From the NCBI GenBank assembly GCA_964345975.1, contig CAYFSS010000015.1, positions 1-51,557 of the forward strand: 51,557 bases of DNA, read 5' to 3'. Both the position numbers and the translations under genes were made by a program. A model generated the notes under the pieces. The model was given only the letters and a program-made list of their open reading frames with translations, had not been told where the DNA came from and did no database searches. Shown here one piece after another: positions 24,028 to 32,466 of the stretch. Position 1 is the stretch's first letter. Each line of letters begins with the position of its first letter. This DNA is from CAYFSS01 sp964345975 (GTDB lineage: Bacteria; Bacillota; Clostridia; Saccharofermentanales; Fastidiosipilaceae).

Positions 24028-25122
24028 ATGAATCAAAGAAAGAGTGTTTGGAGCTTAGTGTTGCTCCTAAGCCTGGTACTTGGCCTTTTCGTACCCTATA
24101 TATCCATGGCAGAGGGAGAGATCGCTGCTGAAAATACAGAGGAAGTTGGCGAAACGTTTGAAGACGAGATCGTCCACCCCATCTTTGAAGATCGTGTGCC
24201 CATGGCAGTCATGATCAATAACATCATCGAAGCAAGACCTCATTCAGGCCTCGATAAAGCAAAACTCATCTATGAAGTCGTCGTCGAAGGGGGTATTACA
24301 CGCTTCCTTCTGGTGACGGATGAAACTGAAGGTGTTTTGGGATCTATCCGCAGTGCAAGGCCCGCGTTTTTCGAGCTTGCTGCCGAATGGAAATCCGCAT
24401 ACTCCTATGTCGGAAATGGCGAATATGTTGCAGCCAGCCCCTTAGCTTCCTATATTAAGAACCTTGATGCTTCGAATATCGGGGGCGGTGCTTACTATCG
24501 CACCTCGCACAGAGTTGCACCGCATAACCTCTACGGAAGTCTTGAAGGTCTCTATAACTTTGCCGAGCAAAGCCTCGGTTTGGACATGAGTCTCAGCGAG
24601 CCTCTGGATCAGATCATGATCTCGGAAATACCCGTAGACCGTTCTGCTGCGGAAGCCACCTTGAATGTGGAACCGGCCATCGCTATTGACTTCTCCTATT
24701 CTTCAGACATCAACGGCATCATCTCCGCTTCATCGCATGGTTATCGCTATGATAACGAACGCGGTGCTTACTTGAAGTACACGGACAATATGATCTTGAC
24801 CGAAGAACAAACAGGCGAAATCGTTCCGGTAGAAAACGTCATCTTCATGAAACTACCCCACACCCTCATGTCAAACGGCGTACACTGGTCGATTGCTTAC
24901 ACCTCTGAGAAGGATGCAAATGGCCAGCTTATTCCGCGTGAAGCAACGCTCATGAACGGCGGCAAAGCCTATCCTCTGGAATTCACCAAGGAAACACCTG
25001 ACGCTCCCATCAACTTTACCTTGAACGGTGAGAAGCTAGTCTTAGATAAAGGACTTACCTTCATCCAGGTATTGCCTGTCGATGCTCCCTTGTTTTATGA
25101 AGGAGTAGCATCCGTCGGCTAA
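24028..25122 (+). CDS. DUF3048 (YerB-like) exported protein
   Basis: A 364-residue exported protein. The signal peptide is clear (SVWSLVLLLSLVLGLFVPYISMA), with a likely cleavage after SMA and no lipobox cysteine, unlike Bacillus YerB, which is a lipoprotein. The DUF3048 N-terminal domain is recognisable from VPMAVMINN, ARPHSGLDKAKLIYEVVVEG, GSIRSARPAFFELA and RVAPHNLYGS; the C-terminal domain includes GVHWSIAYTS. Function is not established; an extracytoplasmic role is inferred from export. The ATG at 24028 follows AAAGGAGGATGAC. A terminator follows the stop. Confidence 0.88.
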   Translation: MNQRKSVWSLVLLLSLVLGLFVPYISMAEGEIAAENTEEVGETFEDEIVHPIFEDRVPMAVMINNIIEARPHSGLDKAKLIYEVVVEGGITRFLLVTDETEGVLGSIRSARPAFFELAAEWKSAYSYVGNGEYVAASPLASYIKNLDASNIGGGAYYRTSHRVAPHNLYGSLEGLYNFAEQSLGLDMSLSEPLDQIMISEIPVDRSAAEATLNVEPAIAIDFSYSSDINGIISASSHGYRYDNERGAYLKYTDNMILTEEQTGEIVPVENVIFMKLPHTLMSNGVHWSIAYTSEKDANGQLIPREATLMNGGKAYPLEFTKETPDAPINFTLNGEKLVLDKGLTFIQVLPVDAPLFYEGVASVG

Positions 25123-25146
25123 GCCCATGATGTGCCTATAAACAGC

Positions 25147-25185
25147 AAAGAGGAGGTTGCCCGTACGGGGTCAGCCTCCTCTTTT
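25147..25185. terminator. Bidirectional terminator after the DUF3048 gene
   Basis: AAAGAGGAGG pairs with CCTCCTCTTT around an inner CCCGTACGGG-type hairpin, with T-runs on both strands. It serves the DUF3048 gene and the convergent dehydrogenase gene. Confidence 0.85.
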
Positions 25186-25203
25186 GATTGACAGTTCTTT
25201 ATT

Positions 25204-26313
25204 TTATGCGTTTAGAACTCCCAACAATTCAGCTTTCTTCATGGGAACGGGACGCTCGTAGGGTGTTTTCATGTCCACCCAACCTCCGGATTCGACACTC
25301 CGATCAAAGCCTGTGAGTACATCTAAGACATGATGGATCTGCTGTGTACCACAACGCGCTTCACGACCGGTTTGCATCGCCTTGGCCATATCCGCTAAAC
25401 CCAAGCCACGCATATTGACATCATAATCAAAAAGCAAGGGCAGCTCATGGTACTGATTCATCTCAGGTCGGTACACCTTTATGGGTCCCCCAAAGTAGTT
25501 TGGATCCGGCAAGATCAAGGTTCCTTCCGTGCCATAAATTTCCAGCCTGGCTTGCGTGTGATAGTACGCATCAAATGTCGTGAAGAGCGTTCCGATCGCA
25601 CCGGATTCAAACTGCAAGATGCCTGTTGAGTAGGTGTCCACGTTGACGTCTATAACCGTGCCGGCAAAGGGTTCACTCGTGATGGTCCGCTTGTCAAACG
25701 TACGCTTCCCTGCTGCGACCAATCTGTCTACACGTCCCAAGAGACTTGTCAAAGCCGTCGTGTAGTAGGGACCCATGTCCAATAACGGTCCGCCGCCTGT
25801 CTGATAGTAGAAGTCCGGATCCGGATGCCAGGTTTCGTGACCGCGGCAGATCATAAATCCGGCAGCGCCGACGATATCGCCGATCATGCCGGAATCGATG
25901 TATTTCCGACAGGATTGGAGTCCGGCACCGAGGAAGGTGTCCGGTGCACCACCGATCTGCAGATTCTTTTCCTTCGCCAGCTGGACTAAGGCATCGCCTT
26001 CTTCCATGGAGATGCCGAGGGGCTTTTCAGTGTAAACATGCTTGCCATGCTCCAAGGCTAAGCGGGTAACTTCAAAATGCTGATGCGGACGTGTTAGGTT
26101 GAGAATGATATCGACCTCAGGATCACGAAAGGCCTCGTGCATGTCTTCGTAGATCTTTGGAATGTTGTAGTCGTCCTTGGCTCTTTGCGCACGCTCGTGG
26201 ATGAGGTCGCAAACACCGATAATTTCGATTTCCTTGAAGGTCTTCGTGATGTTCTCCAGGTAAATCTGGCTGATACTGCCAACGCCGACAAAGGCAATTT
26301 TCAACGTTTTCAT
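25204..26313 (-). CDS. Gfo/Idh/MocA family sugar dehydrogenase
   Basis: NAD(P)-dependent oxidoreductase of 369 residues. The Rossmann motif is FVGVGSISQIYLENI, the EKP motif is YTEKPLGISMEEG, and the substrate-side stretch is GGGPLLDMGPYYTTALTSLLG, where Asp and Tyr replace the Asp-His of inositol dehydrogenases. AGGAGGAAAC precedes the ATG. It is divergent from a sugar-isomerase-like gene 410 bases away, with a palindrome between, suggesting shared control of one carbohydrate pathway. The substrate cannot be read from sequence. Confidence 0.9.
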   Translation of the reverse strand: MKTLKIAFVGVGSISQIYLENITKTFKEIEIIGVCDLIHERAQRAKDDYNIPKIYEDMHEAFRDPEVDIILNLTRPHQHFEVTRLALEHGKHVYTEKPLGISMEEGDALVQLAKEKNLQIGGAPDTFLGAGLQSCRKYIDSGMIGDIVGAAGFMICRGHETWHPDPDFYYQTGGGPLLDMGPYYTTALTSLLGRVDRLVAAGKRTFDKRTITSEPFAGTVIDVNVDTYSTGILQFESGAIGTLFTTFDAYYHTQARLEIYGTEGTLILPDPNYFGGPIKVYRPEMNQYHELPLLFDYDVNMRGLGLADMAKAMQTGREARCGTQQIHHVLDVLTGFDRSVESGGWVDMKTPYERPVPMKKAELLGVLNA

Positions 26314-26723
26314 GTTTCCTCCTATGAGATGATTTGTTTCCGACGGTCATCTTATTTTTGTAATTTCAACTTCGTTAATAGGGTCGAGGGTTCTCTTGGC
26401 AATTTTCAAACGTCCTTCACAGGCTATCTTGCTCAAGTCTTAGGCATGATAGCTTGAAAACTGGGGGCTGAGAACAGAGAACAAACAACTATAGTTGGCG
26501 TGCTAACTACTAATTTGCTCCCTCATGGGCTTGTTATTTTTTCCTTGAGATTCTTGTGCTGAACCCGGCATGATCTTGTTCAATCACGGGATCATCTTGT
26601 TTGATTCAATGAGCAAACGGAAGGATCCTGAGGTTTCATTAGAGGAAGCTTATGCTAGTTACAAGGAACTTTAACTCGCATTTAGAAGACAAACTGAAGG
26701 CTCATATTTTAATGGAGGGAATC
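26314..26723. other. Divergent regulatory region with palindrome and 21-bp-period repeat
   Basis: About 410 bases. CAACTATAGTTG (26486-26497) is a perfect 12-base palindrome. ATCTTGTT recurs at 26573 and 26594, exactly 21 bases apart. A small frame from ATG 26570 to TAA 26672-26674 (34 residues, ending EVSLEEAYASYKEL) looks protein-like but has no ribosome site. The isomerase ribosome site GGAGGG lies at the end. Confidence 0.5.
26486..26497. promoter_or_regulatory. Palindrome CAACTATAGTTG, candidate operator
   Basis: A perfect 12-base inverted repeat midway between divergent dehydrogenase and isomerase genes, a typical place for a repressor site. No regulator gene is adjacent. Confidence 0.4.
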
Positions 26724-27539
26724 ATGAAGATTGCTTATACCGGTTGGACTTGGCTGGTGAATCACAAGGATAATTACGTCTGGGAATTTGAACAGTTTCT
26801 CAAGGAGGTCAGTGACCTGGGGTATGAAGAGGTAGAAAACTTTGCCTTCATCATGGACTACTTTGATGACGACGCAACGAAGGTGAAAGCTCTACTGGAC
26901 AAGTACGAACTCAAGATGGCCAATCTCTATCAGCACTTCTCTGACGATGAAGAAGAAGATTTGAAGAAAACGAAGAAGTATATTGAGTTCATGCAAGGGA
27001 TAGGTGCGAAATATCTAAATCTTCAGGCTGTCATGTGGCACGATGAACCTCTGAAGCGCTCCTTGGATCAAGATCGAATCCTGCGCTATGCCAAATTGAG
27101 CAATCAGGTTGGGGAGCTGTGTAAAGAAGCAGGCATTGTCCCTTGTTTCCATCCTCATGCTCAAACAGCGGTTTACACGCAAGAAGAGATCCAAATGTTT
27201 TTGGATAACACCGATCCAAACTTAGTGAGCCTTTGTCTCGATACGGCTCATACCGCGATTGCAGGGATGGATGTCGTGGAGGCTTTTGAACGTTGGGTGG
27301 ATCGGATCGATTATGTTCACCTGAAGGATGTGGATCCGGATTTGGAGAAATATGAAAATCCCATGCAGTCCTTCTGTGAGTTGGGCATTGGAACCGTTGA
27401 CTTTAGAGGCGTCCATAAGGTCTTAAAGAATGCCGGCTATACAGGGGTACTATGTGTAGAGCTGGACCATCGTCCGGTCTGCAATTACAAGTCCGCCATG
27501 ATCTCACGTCAGTATTTGCACAATGCCTTGGGATTCTAA
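26724..27539 (+). CDS. Sugar phosphate isomerase/epimerase (AP endonuclease 2-like TIM barrel)
   Basis: A 271-residue TIM-barrel protein related to inosose dehydratase IolE, xylose isomerase-like epimerases and endonuclease IV. Metal-ligand stretches are visible: ACFHPHAQT-like PCFHPHAQTAVY, SLCLDTAHTAIAG, YVHLKDVDPD and LCVELDH at the C-terminus. The ATG at 26724 has GGAGGG upstream; an earlier in-frame ATG at 26652 lacks support. Divergent to a Gfo/Idh/MocA dehydrogenase, so a joint oxidation-isomerisation pathway for a sugar or cyclitol is likely. Confidence 0.88.
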   Translation: MKIAYTGWTWLVNHKDNYVWEFEQFLKEVSDLGYEEVENFAFIMDYFDDDATKVKALLDKYELKMANLYQHFSDDEEEDLKKTKKYIEFMQGIGAKYLNLQAVMWHDEPLKRSLDQDRILRYAKLSNQVGELCKEAGIVPCFHPHAQTAVYTQEEIQMFLDNTDPNLVSLCLDTAHTAIAGMDVVEAFERWVDRIDYVHLKDVDPDLEKYENPMQSFCELGIGTVDFRGVHKVLKNAGYTGVLCVELDHRPVCNYKSAMISRQYLHNALGF

Positions 27540-27579
27540 TTGAGATCTGTCAGCAAAATTAGCGCTCACACAATGTATA

Positions 27580-27610
27580 AAGGCAGCCCGCAATTTACCG
27601 AGGCTGCCTT
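27580..27610 (+). terminator. First terminator after the isomerase gene
   Basis: AAGGCAGCC pairs with GGCTGCCTT (9 bp, 13-base loop) 40 bases after the stop; followed by ACTGTTTTC, so the T-run is weak. Confidence 0.6.
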
Positions 27611-27644
27611 ACTGTTTTCATCGCTTATGAGATTAAGACAAAGC

Positions 27645-27687
27645 AAAACGGAATGTCATCTGCTATCCACAGAGCACATTCCGTTTT
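27645..27687. terminator. Strong bidirectional terminator
   Basis: AAAACGGAATGT and ACATTCCGTTTT form a perfect 12-bp stem with terminal A- and T-runs, between the convergent isomerase and DUF948-like genes. Confidence 0.85.
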
Positions 27688-27760
27688 AATTTCAGTTGTT
27701 GCTCAGCCTGATGAAATCCATCGATCTGAGCAGAGATGTGTCATCCATGGGGATTGAGAC

Positions 27761-28279
27761 CTAGTGCTTTCTCTTCTCGCGTTCCTTCTGCTTCTTCTTG
27801 ATCGAACGCAGGTACCCGAGAGCCGTCATAAGATTGCTGATGATCTTAGTGTATGAAAGATCCTCGGTTCTTACATAGCCCGTTGGGGTACGGTTGAAGA
27901 TATTGACGACTCGATTTAGCACTGTGCTCAAGTCAACCCCAAGATCCGAAACGGAACCGACCAACCCTTGAACGGAATGCGTCATGCTCACAACATCCGC
28001 CATGAGAGCCTCGCTATTGAGGGCTAACTCATCGGTGACGTCCGCCACGTTTTCTGTGATGACTTGAACCTGGTCCATCAGAAGTGGGAGACTCTCAACG
28101 GTTTCAGCAACCGGATCCTTGATTTCATCCATGATATCGCCGACACCGGTCAAGAGACGCAGAATACGCAGCAGGATCAGGGCCAGGATCACCAGCACAG
28201 CAGTACCGGCAAGGTATAAGAGGACTCTTAATAAAAGCATGAGGTCAATTGTCACCGAAGCGCTTAGATAGTAGAACAT
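27761..28279 (-). CDS. DUF948-like membrane-anchored coiled protein
   Basis: A 172-residue protein with one N-terminal membrane segment (LMLLLRVLLYLAGTAVLVIL), then a helical region rich in Val, Asp, Glu and Ser with the heptad-like pattern of DUF948 proteins (DEIKDPVAETVESLPLLMDQVQVITENVADV), and a basic C-terminus (IKKKQKEREKRKH). GAAGGAGC precedes the ATG. It lies downstream of a YtxH-type gene on the same strand; these two families often occur together in Firmicutes and are linked to general stress, though no stress sigma factor is here. Function unproven. Confidence 0.75.
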   Translation of the reverse strand: MFYYLSASVTIDLMLLLRVLLYLAGTAVLVILALILLRILRLLTGVGDIMDEIKDPVAETVESLPLLMDQVQVITENVADVTDELALNSEALMADVVSMTHSVQGLVGSVSDLGVDLSTVLNRVVNIFNRTPTGYVRTEDLSYTKIISNLMTALGYLRSIKKKQKEREKRKH

Positions 28280-28343
28280 GACTTGCTCCTTCGAGAAGCC
28301 TCAAGGTCTTTGAGGCTTAAATGGATCTATTAACGTTTACTAG

Positions 28344-28379
28344 AGTAGTAGCAGTATCTGTAGTAGTAGCAGTATCTGT
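28344..28379. repeat. Perfect 18-bp tandem duplication
   Basis: AGTAGTAGCAGTATCTGT occurs twice head to tail (28344-28361, 28362-28379), ending 10 bases before the YtxH gene stop, in the gap between the two minus-strand stress-type genes. Non-coding as read. Confidence 0.95.
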
Positions 28380-28389
28380 GTCCGAAGAA

Positions 28390-28863
28390 CTAAGCCTTCT
28401 TGACATCTTCCTTCACATCTTTAGCGCTCTCCTTGATGGAGTCTCTGACGTGGGATGCTGCATCGCCGATATCTTCTGCGACGTCTTCTGCTTCTTCTCT
28501 CGTGCGACGAGCAGCGACTCTTGCCTTGCGGGCCGCACGGCGTGCGTCACGCTCAGCTTCACGACCGGTATCGACGATGCTGTCACGAACATCAGAAACT
28601 TTCTCACTTGCTACATCATAGAAGTTATGGGCATGCATTGAAGCCTGCTCAGCTACACGCTCAGCACTTTCCTTCGCAACCTTGATCCCTTGCTCGGTTG
28701 CTTCCGCGATGTCTTGGCGAGTCTCAGCACCGGATTGGGGGGCTAAGAGTAGGGCTGCGATGCCACCACTTACCAGACCTGTCAAAACACCGACGATGGC
28801 GTTACGACGACGATCCCGACGATTACGACCTGAGATTGCACCAATGAGTTCTTCAATTAACAT
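28390..28863 (-). CDS. YtxH domain protein
   Basis: A 157-residue protein. The glycine-rich membrane segment (AIVGVLTGLVSGGIAALLLAPQSG) with the LAP..G motif typical of YtxH is followed by a long charged helical tail (EAERDARRAARKARVAARRTREEAEDVAEDI). AGGAGGAAGA precedes the ATG. First of a two-gene unit with the DUF948-like protein. In Bacillus such proteins belong to the general stress response; here the role is inferred only. Confidence 0.82.
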   Translation of the reverse strand: MLIEELIGAISGRNRRDRRRNAIVGVLTGLVSGGIAALLLAPQSGAETRQDIAEATEQGIKVAKESAERVAEQASMHAHNFYDVASEKVSDVRDSIVDTGREAERDARRAARKARVAARRTREEAEDVAEDIGDAASHVRDSIKESAKDVKEDVKKA

Positions 28864-28927
28864 AAATTCTTCCTCCTAGTAGTGAAGCTTATGAGGCTAA
28901 GATTCATGCGGAATCTTACAGCCACGT

Positions 28928-28943
28928 TTGATAATGATTACGT
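28928..28943 (+). promoter_or_regulatory. PerR- or FNR-like box upstream of catalase
   Basis: TTGATAATGATTACGT. The 15 bases from 28929 match the Bacillus PerR consensus (TTATAATNATTATAA) at 11 of 14 fixed positions, and the 14 bases from 28928 match the FNR consensus (TTGATNNNNATCAA) at 8 of 10. About 230 bases before the catalase start. Neither call is secure. Confidence 0.3.
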
Positions 28944-29094
28944 TTAGTATAAACAAAGATCAGATTGAACTGTGTATTCTCTGTGACTCCCGTCGAAAAT
29001 TCATGATCGTAACCGATGTTAAGCGCACAATCTTTCTTTATGTTTCAATATTTATTTCTATTTATAGCTTCAGTCTACGATTGAAGCTTATTTC

Positions 29095-29139
29095 AATGAG
29101 CTTAGGGCAAATGAGCTTAAGGCTAATGGGCTTAGGGCT
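29095..29139 (+). repeat. Triple 15-bp repeat in the catalase leader
   Basis: Three head-to-tail units: AATGAGCTTAGGGCA, AATGAGCTTAAGGCT and AATGGGCTTAGGGCT, ending 22 bases before the catalase ribosome site (AAGGAG). Confidence 0.9.
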
Positions 29140-29173
29140 TAAGTAAGAGTACCAAACTGATAAGGAGTATTGC

Positions 29174-30880
29174 ATGAAGGATCCGATGGATAAGAATAAG
29201 CTAGGTAAGAATCTACCCAGTCGAAATGAAGAAACCGGCACAAACTCTGAATTGAGAACCGCTGCCGGTGCCCCTGTTGCTTCCAATCAAGACACAATGA
29301 GCGCAGGTCCTCGCGGCCCTCTCATGTTGCAGGATATATGGCAGATTGAGAAGAATGCTCATTTTAACCGTGAAATCATCCCTGAGCGGCGCATGCATGC
29401 AAAGGGTTCAGGTGCTCACGGCGTCTTCACGGTGACCCATGACGTCACCCAGTGGACGAAAGCGAAGATCTTCTCTGAAGTTGGAAAACAAACCGAAATG
29501 TTGGCGCGTTTCTCAACGGTTGCCGGCGAACGTGGTGCAGCGGATGCCGAGCGTGACATCCGTGGTTTTGCTTTGAAATTCTACACAGAAGATGGTAACT
29601 GGGACATGGTCGGCAACAATACCCCGGTCTTCTTCTTTCGTGACCCCAAGAAATTCATTGACCTGAACCACGCGATCAAGCGTGATCCGCGCACGAACAT
29701 GCGTAGCAAGAATAACAACTGGGATTTCTGGACGTCTCTACCGGAAGCGCTTCATCAAGTCACGATCGTCATGAGCGACCGCGGGATTCCTTCCAGCTTC
29801 CGTTACATGCACGGTTTCTCTTCGCACGCCTACAGTCTTATCAACAAGGACAATGAGCGTGTTTGGGTGAAGTTCCATTTTCGTTCTCAGCAGGGCATCC
29901 AGAACTTCACGGATCAGGAAGCTGAAAAAGTCGTCGGTGCAGACCGTGAATCCAGCCAACGCGATCTCTACGAAGCAATCGAGAAGGGCAAGTTCCCGCG
30001 TTGGACCATGTTCATTCAGATCATGACCTTGGATGAAGCTCGCAATTACAAGACCAATCCGTTTGACCTCACCAAAGTCTGGCCCAAGAAGGATTTCCCC
30101 CTCCACGAAGTCGGCTACTTCGAGCTGAACCGTAATCCGGATAACTACTTCCAAGATATCGAGCAGGCTGCCTTTTCCCCATCAAATGTTGTGCCGGGTA
30201 TCTCCTTCTCACCGGACCGTATGCTTCAAAGCCGACTCTTCGCTTATCCTGATGCTCACCGTTATCGCTTGGGCGTCAATCATCACCAAATCCCGGTTAA
30301 CCAACCCAGGGGCGTGAAGAATCCTCATAGCTTCCACCGCGACGGTCAGATGCGTGTGGATGGCAACCTCGGCAGCGAACTTCATTACGAACCCAATAGT
30401 TATGGTCATTGGATGGACTTCCCCGAAGAGATTGAGCCAACACAGGATGGCGGCGATATCGCAATTTACGATTTCCGCGAAGATGACCACGATTACTACA
30501 GTCAGCCGGGCGATCTCTTCCGTGCCATGACGCCGGAGCAGCAGCTTGTCTTAGCTGAAAACACTGCGCGTGATATGGAAGACACCACGCAGCAAATCAA
30601 GTATCGTCACATCGTCCATTGTTATATGGCCGATCCTCGTTACGGCACGATGGTTGCAGAAGCCCTTGGCTATGACATCTCGAAGATCGACACATCCCCG
30701 ATGAAATCGGATAGCTACAATCAGTGGCGTACGGATAATGCTCGCTTTGCGAACCTCAACCATCCAACCGATAAAGTGGAGCCTAAGTCTGCACAAGATC
30801 TACCCCCAGAAGGGCGCGATACCAACGCTGAAGATCCCACGGTCTATACCTCATGGGAAGACGATCCTTATCTACTGTAA
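29174..30880 (+). CDS. katA: Monofunctional haem catalase
   Basis: Dismutates hydrogen peroxide; cytosolic haem enzyme. The 568 residues suit the clade with a short C-terminal extension. The distal histidine is in ERRMHAKGSGAHG (H75), the conserved block RFSTVAGERGAADAERDIRG follows, the distal asparagine is in DMVGNNTPVFFFRD (about 148), and the haem-ligand tyrosine is in RLFAYPDAHRYRLG (about 350). AAGGAG precedes the ATG. Catalase is uncommon in strict anaerobes, so acquisition by transfer is possible; base composition looks like that of the neighbours. Its leader has repeats and a PerR/FNR-like box; a terminator follows. Confidence 0.95.
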   Translation: MKDPMDKNKLGKNLPSRNEETGTNSELRTAAGAPVASNQDTMSAGPRGPLMLQDIWQIEKNAHFNREIIPERRMHAKGSGAHGVFTVTHDVTQWTKAKIFSEVGKQTEMLARFSTVAGERGAADAERDIRGFALKFYTEDGNWDMVGNNTPVFFFRDPKKFIDLNHAIKRDPRTNMRSKNNNWDFWTSLPEALHQVTIVMSDRGIPSSFRYMHGFSSHAYSLINKDNERVWVKFHFRSQQGIQNFTDQEAEKVVGADRESSQRDLYEAIEKGKFPRWTMFIQIMTLDEARNYKTNPFDLTKVWPKKDFPLHEVGYFELNRNPDNYFQDIEQAAFSPSNVVPGISFSPDRMLQSRLFAYPDAHRYRLGVNHHQIPVNQPRGVKNPHSFHRDGQMRVDGNLGSELHYEPNSYGHWMDFPEEIEPTQDGGDIAIYDFREDDHDYYSQPGDLFRAMTPEQQLVLAENTARDMEDTTQQIKYRHIVHCYMADPRYGTMVAEALGYDISKIDTSPMKSDSYNQWRTDNARFANLNHPTDKVEPKSAQDLPPEGRDTNAEDPTVYTSWEDDPYLL

Positions 30881-30908
30881 GATTCGTTCATGCGGATAGA
30901 TCATAAAC

Positions 30909-30942
30909 AAGGGAGCGGCCGGTTACGGGCGCTCCCTTTTTT
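30909..30942 (+). terminator. Terminator after catalase
   Basis: AAGGGAGCG pairs with CGCTCCCTT and is followed by TTTT, 28 bases after the stop. Confidence 0.88.
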
Positions 30943-31003
30943 GTGCTTCTTCGGGATACGGAAAGGGTGCGGGCTTTTAGGGAACAAAAGCCTCGACCGC
31001 TTC

Positions 31004-32401
31004 TTACTCCGGCAACGCACGATGGAGCCACTTCTCGCGGCGCAGACGATAGATAAAGATGAGACCGCGCACATTGAGCTCCAGGGCCATTGCGATCCAG
31101 ACCCCGATGAGACCATAGCCGGGAGCAAGGAAGTACGCAGCGACGAGCCGGACGGCCCACATGGAGAATAGGTTGATGAGAAACGGCGTTCTGGTATCAC
31201 CTGCACCACGGAGTACACCGCTGATGACGATCGAAGCACCAAACATCGGCTGAGCGAAAGCCTCGATACGAAGAACTCTAGCACCCAAGGCAATAACCTC
31301 GGGATCCCCCGTGAAGATCTTCATCAAAGGCTCCGCAAAGAAGAAGAGAATGAGACCGGAGGCCACCATCATACCGACATTGATAAACGTTGCGACCTTG
31401 GCATAGGAACGCGCTAAGCGTTTATCCTTCGCCCCGATGGATTGACCCACCAGCGCAGTTGCAGCCGCCGAGAGACCGAAGGCCGGGAGGTAACTCAAGC
31501 TCTCCGCATTGATCCCAAGGTAGTTCGCAGCAACGGCGACTTCACCTAATTGAGCAATGATGACCGTGAGTGCAACTTGAGCGGAAGAACGTGCAACTTG
31601 TTCCAGAGAGAGTGGCCAGGCTAGACTGAAGATTTGCTTCATCAGTTGCTTGCTCAAGCGAAGACTCGTCTCCTTCGCCATGCTCAGAATGCTCTTGCCC
31701 CGAAGAATCGTGATATGACCTGCGATCGCTGTCACTAGAGTTGCTAAGAGGGTCCCAAGAGCTGCCCCCCTCACACCTAGCCCTGCACCCGGAATCGGGA
31801 AGGGCAAATAATCGACCGCACGGGTTTCGTATATTAGGAAAAAGTTGAAGATGGTATTGAGGACTGAGAGCATCGTGTTGAGGATCATGGGAGTTTTAGT
31901 ATTGCCGGCACCTCGATAGAGCCCACTGATGATATTCATCTGCAGCATGATCGGCATATTAATGGCGATGATGCGGAAATACGCGGTAGCTCCTTGATGG
32001 ATTGAAAGATCGGCTTGGAGCCAGCTCGGCAAAGAACCGCTGATGCCGAAGGCCAAGGAACCGATTAGAAGGCCAAAGGCTCCACCATAAAATAGAGCTT
32101 GTTTTACGAGACTCTGAACACCCTCTTCATCCTTTGCCCCAACGCGTTGGGCAACGAGGACGGAGAAAGCAATGGAGAAAGACGATAGAAAGCCGTTAAA
32201 TAGCCAGATGCTCGTGCTCACGACCCCGATCGAGGCCGTTGCCGTTGCACCCAAGCTACCCACCATGGCTGTGTCGACAAACTGAACGAGCGTAACGACA
32301 ATTTGTTCAAGAATGCTGGGCCCGGCCAAACGCATCAGCTGCTTGGCTTCCTTCCCATGCTCTAATTTAAGCTTTGGACTCTTTGGACTCTTTAACCCCA
32401 T
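31004..32401 (-). CDS. MATE family multidrug/cation exporter
   Basis: A 465-residue, 12-helix membrane protein. The start PSILEQIVVTLVQFVDTAMVGSLGATATA is the classic MATE first-helix motif, and the second half repeats it (LSLEQVARSSAQVALTVIIAQLGEVAVAANYLG). VLRGAGDTRTPFLINL is the repeated loop motif of the family. It probably exports organic cations or drugs in exchange for Na+ or H+. The ribosome site is G-rich and weak (GGGGGGA). Last of a minus-strand series ridA-phosphatase-exporter-MATE, though 65 bases separate it from the preceding gene and co-transcription is uncertain. Confidence 0.93.
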   Translation of the reverse strand: MGLKSPKSPKLKLEHGKEAKQLMRLAGPSILEQIVVTLVQFVDTAMVGSLGATATASIGVVSTSIWLFNGFLSSFSIAFSVLVAQRVGAKDEEGVQSLVKQALFYGGAFGLLIGSLAFGISGSLPSWLQADLSIHQGATAYFRIIAINMPIMLQMNIISGLYRGAGNTKTPMILNTMLSVLNTIFNFFLIYETRAVDYLPFPIPGAGLGVRGAALGTLLATLVTAIAGHITILRGKSILSMAKETSLRLSKQLMKQIFSLAWPLSLEQVARSSAQVALTVIIAQLGEVAVAANYLGINAESLSYLPAFGLSAAATALVGQSIGAKDKRLARSYAKVATFINVGMMVASGLILFFFAEPLMKIFTGDPEVIALGARVLRIEAFAQPMFGASIVISGVLRGAGDTRTPFLINLFSMWAVRLVAAYFLAPGYGLIGVWIAMALELNVRGLIFIYRLRREKWLHRALPE

Positions 32402-32466
32402 GCACTAATCCCCCCAAAACGCAAAGATCTTAGCACATTACGACCCAAAAGCCCCCACCGATTTCC

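Larger units (their letters stand above)
28864..29173. other. Divergent region between ytxH-like gene and catalase
   Basis: About 310 AT-rich bases holding a PerR/FNR-like box at 28928-28943, a hairpin AGCTTCA/TGAAGCT (29066-29072, 29082-29088) and a 15-bp triple repeat. An open frame at 28928-29146 covers most of it but has a composition unlike real protein and no ribosome site. Confidence 0.5.

Noticed and set aside
28928..29146. Possible 72-residue gene upstream of catalase
   Set aside because: Spans promoter-like and repeat DNA, no ribosome site; the apparent SLGQM/SLRLM pattern is just the translated 15-bp repeat.
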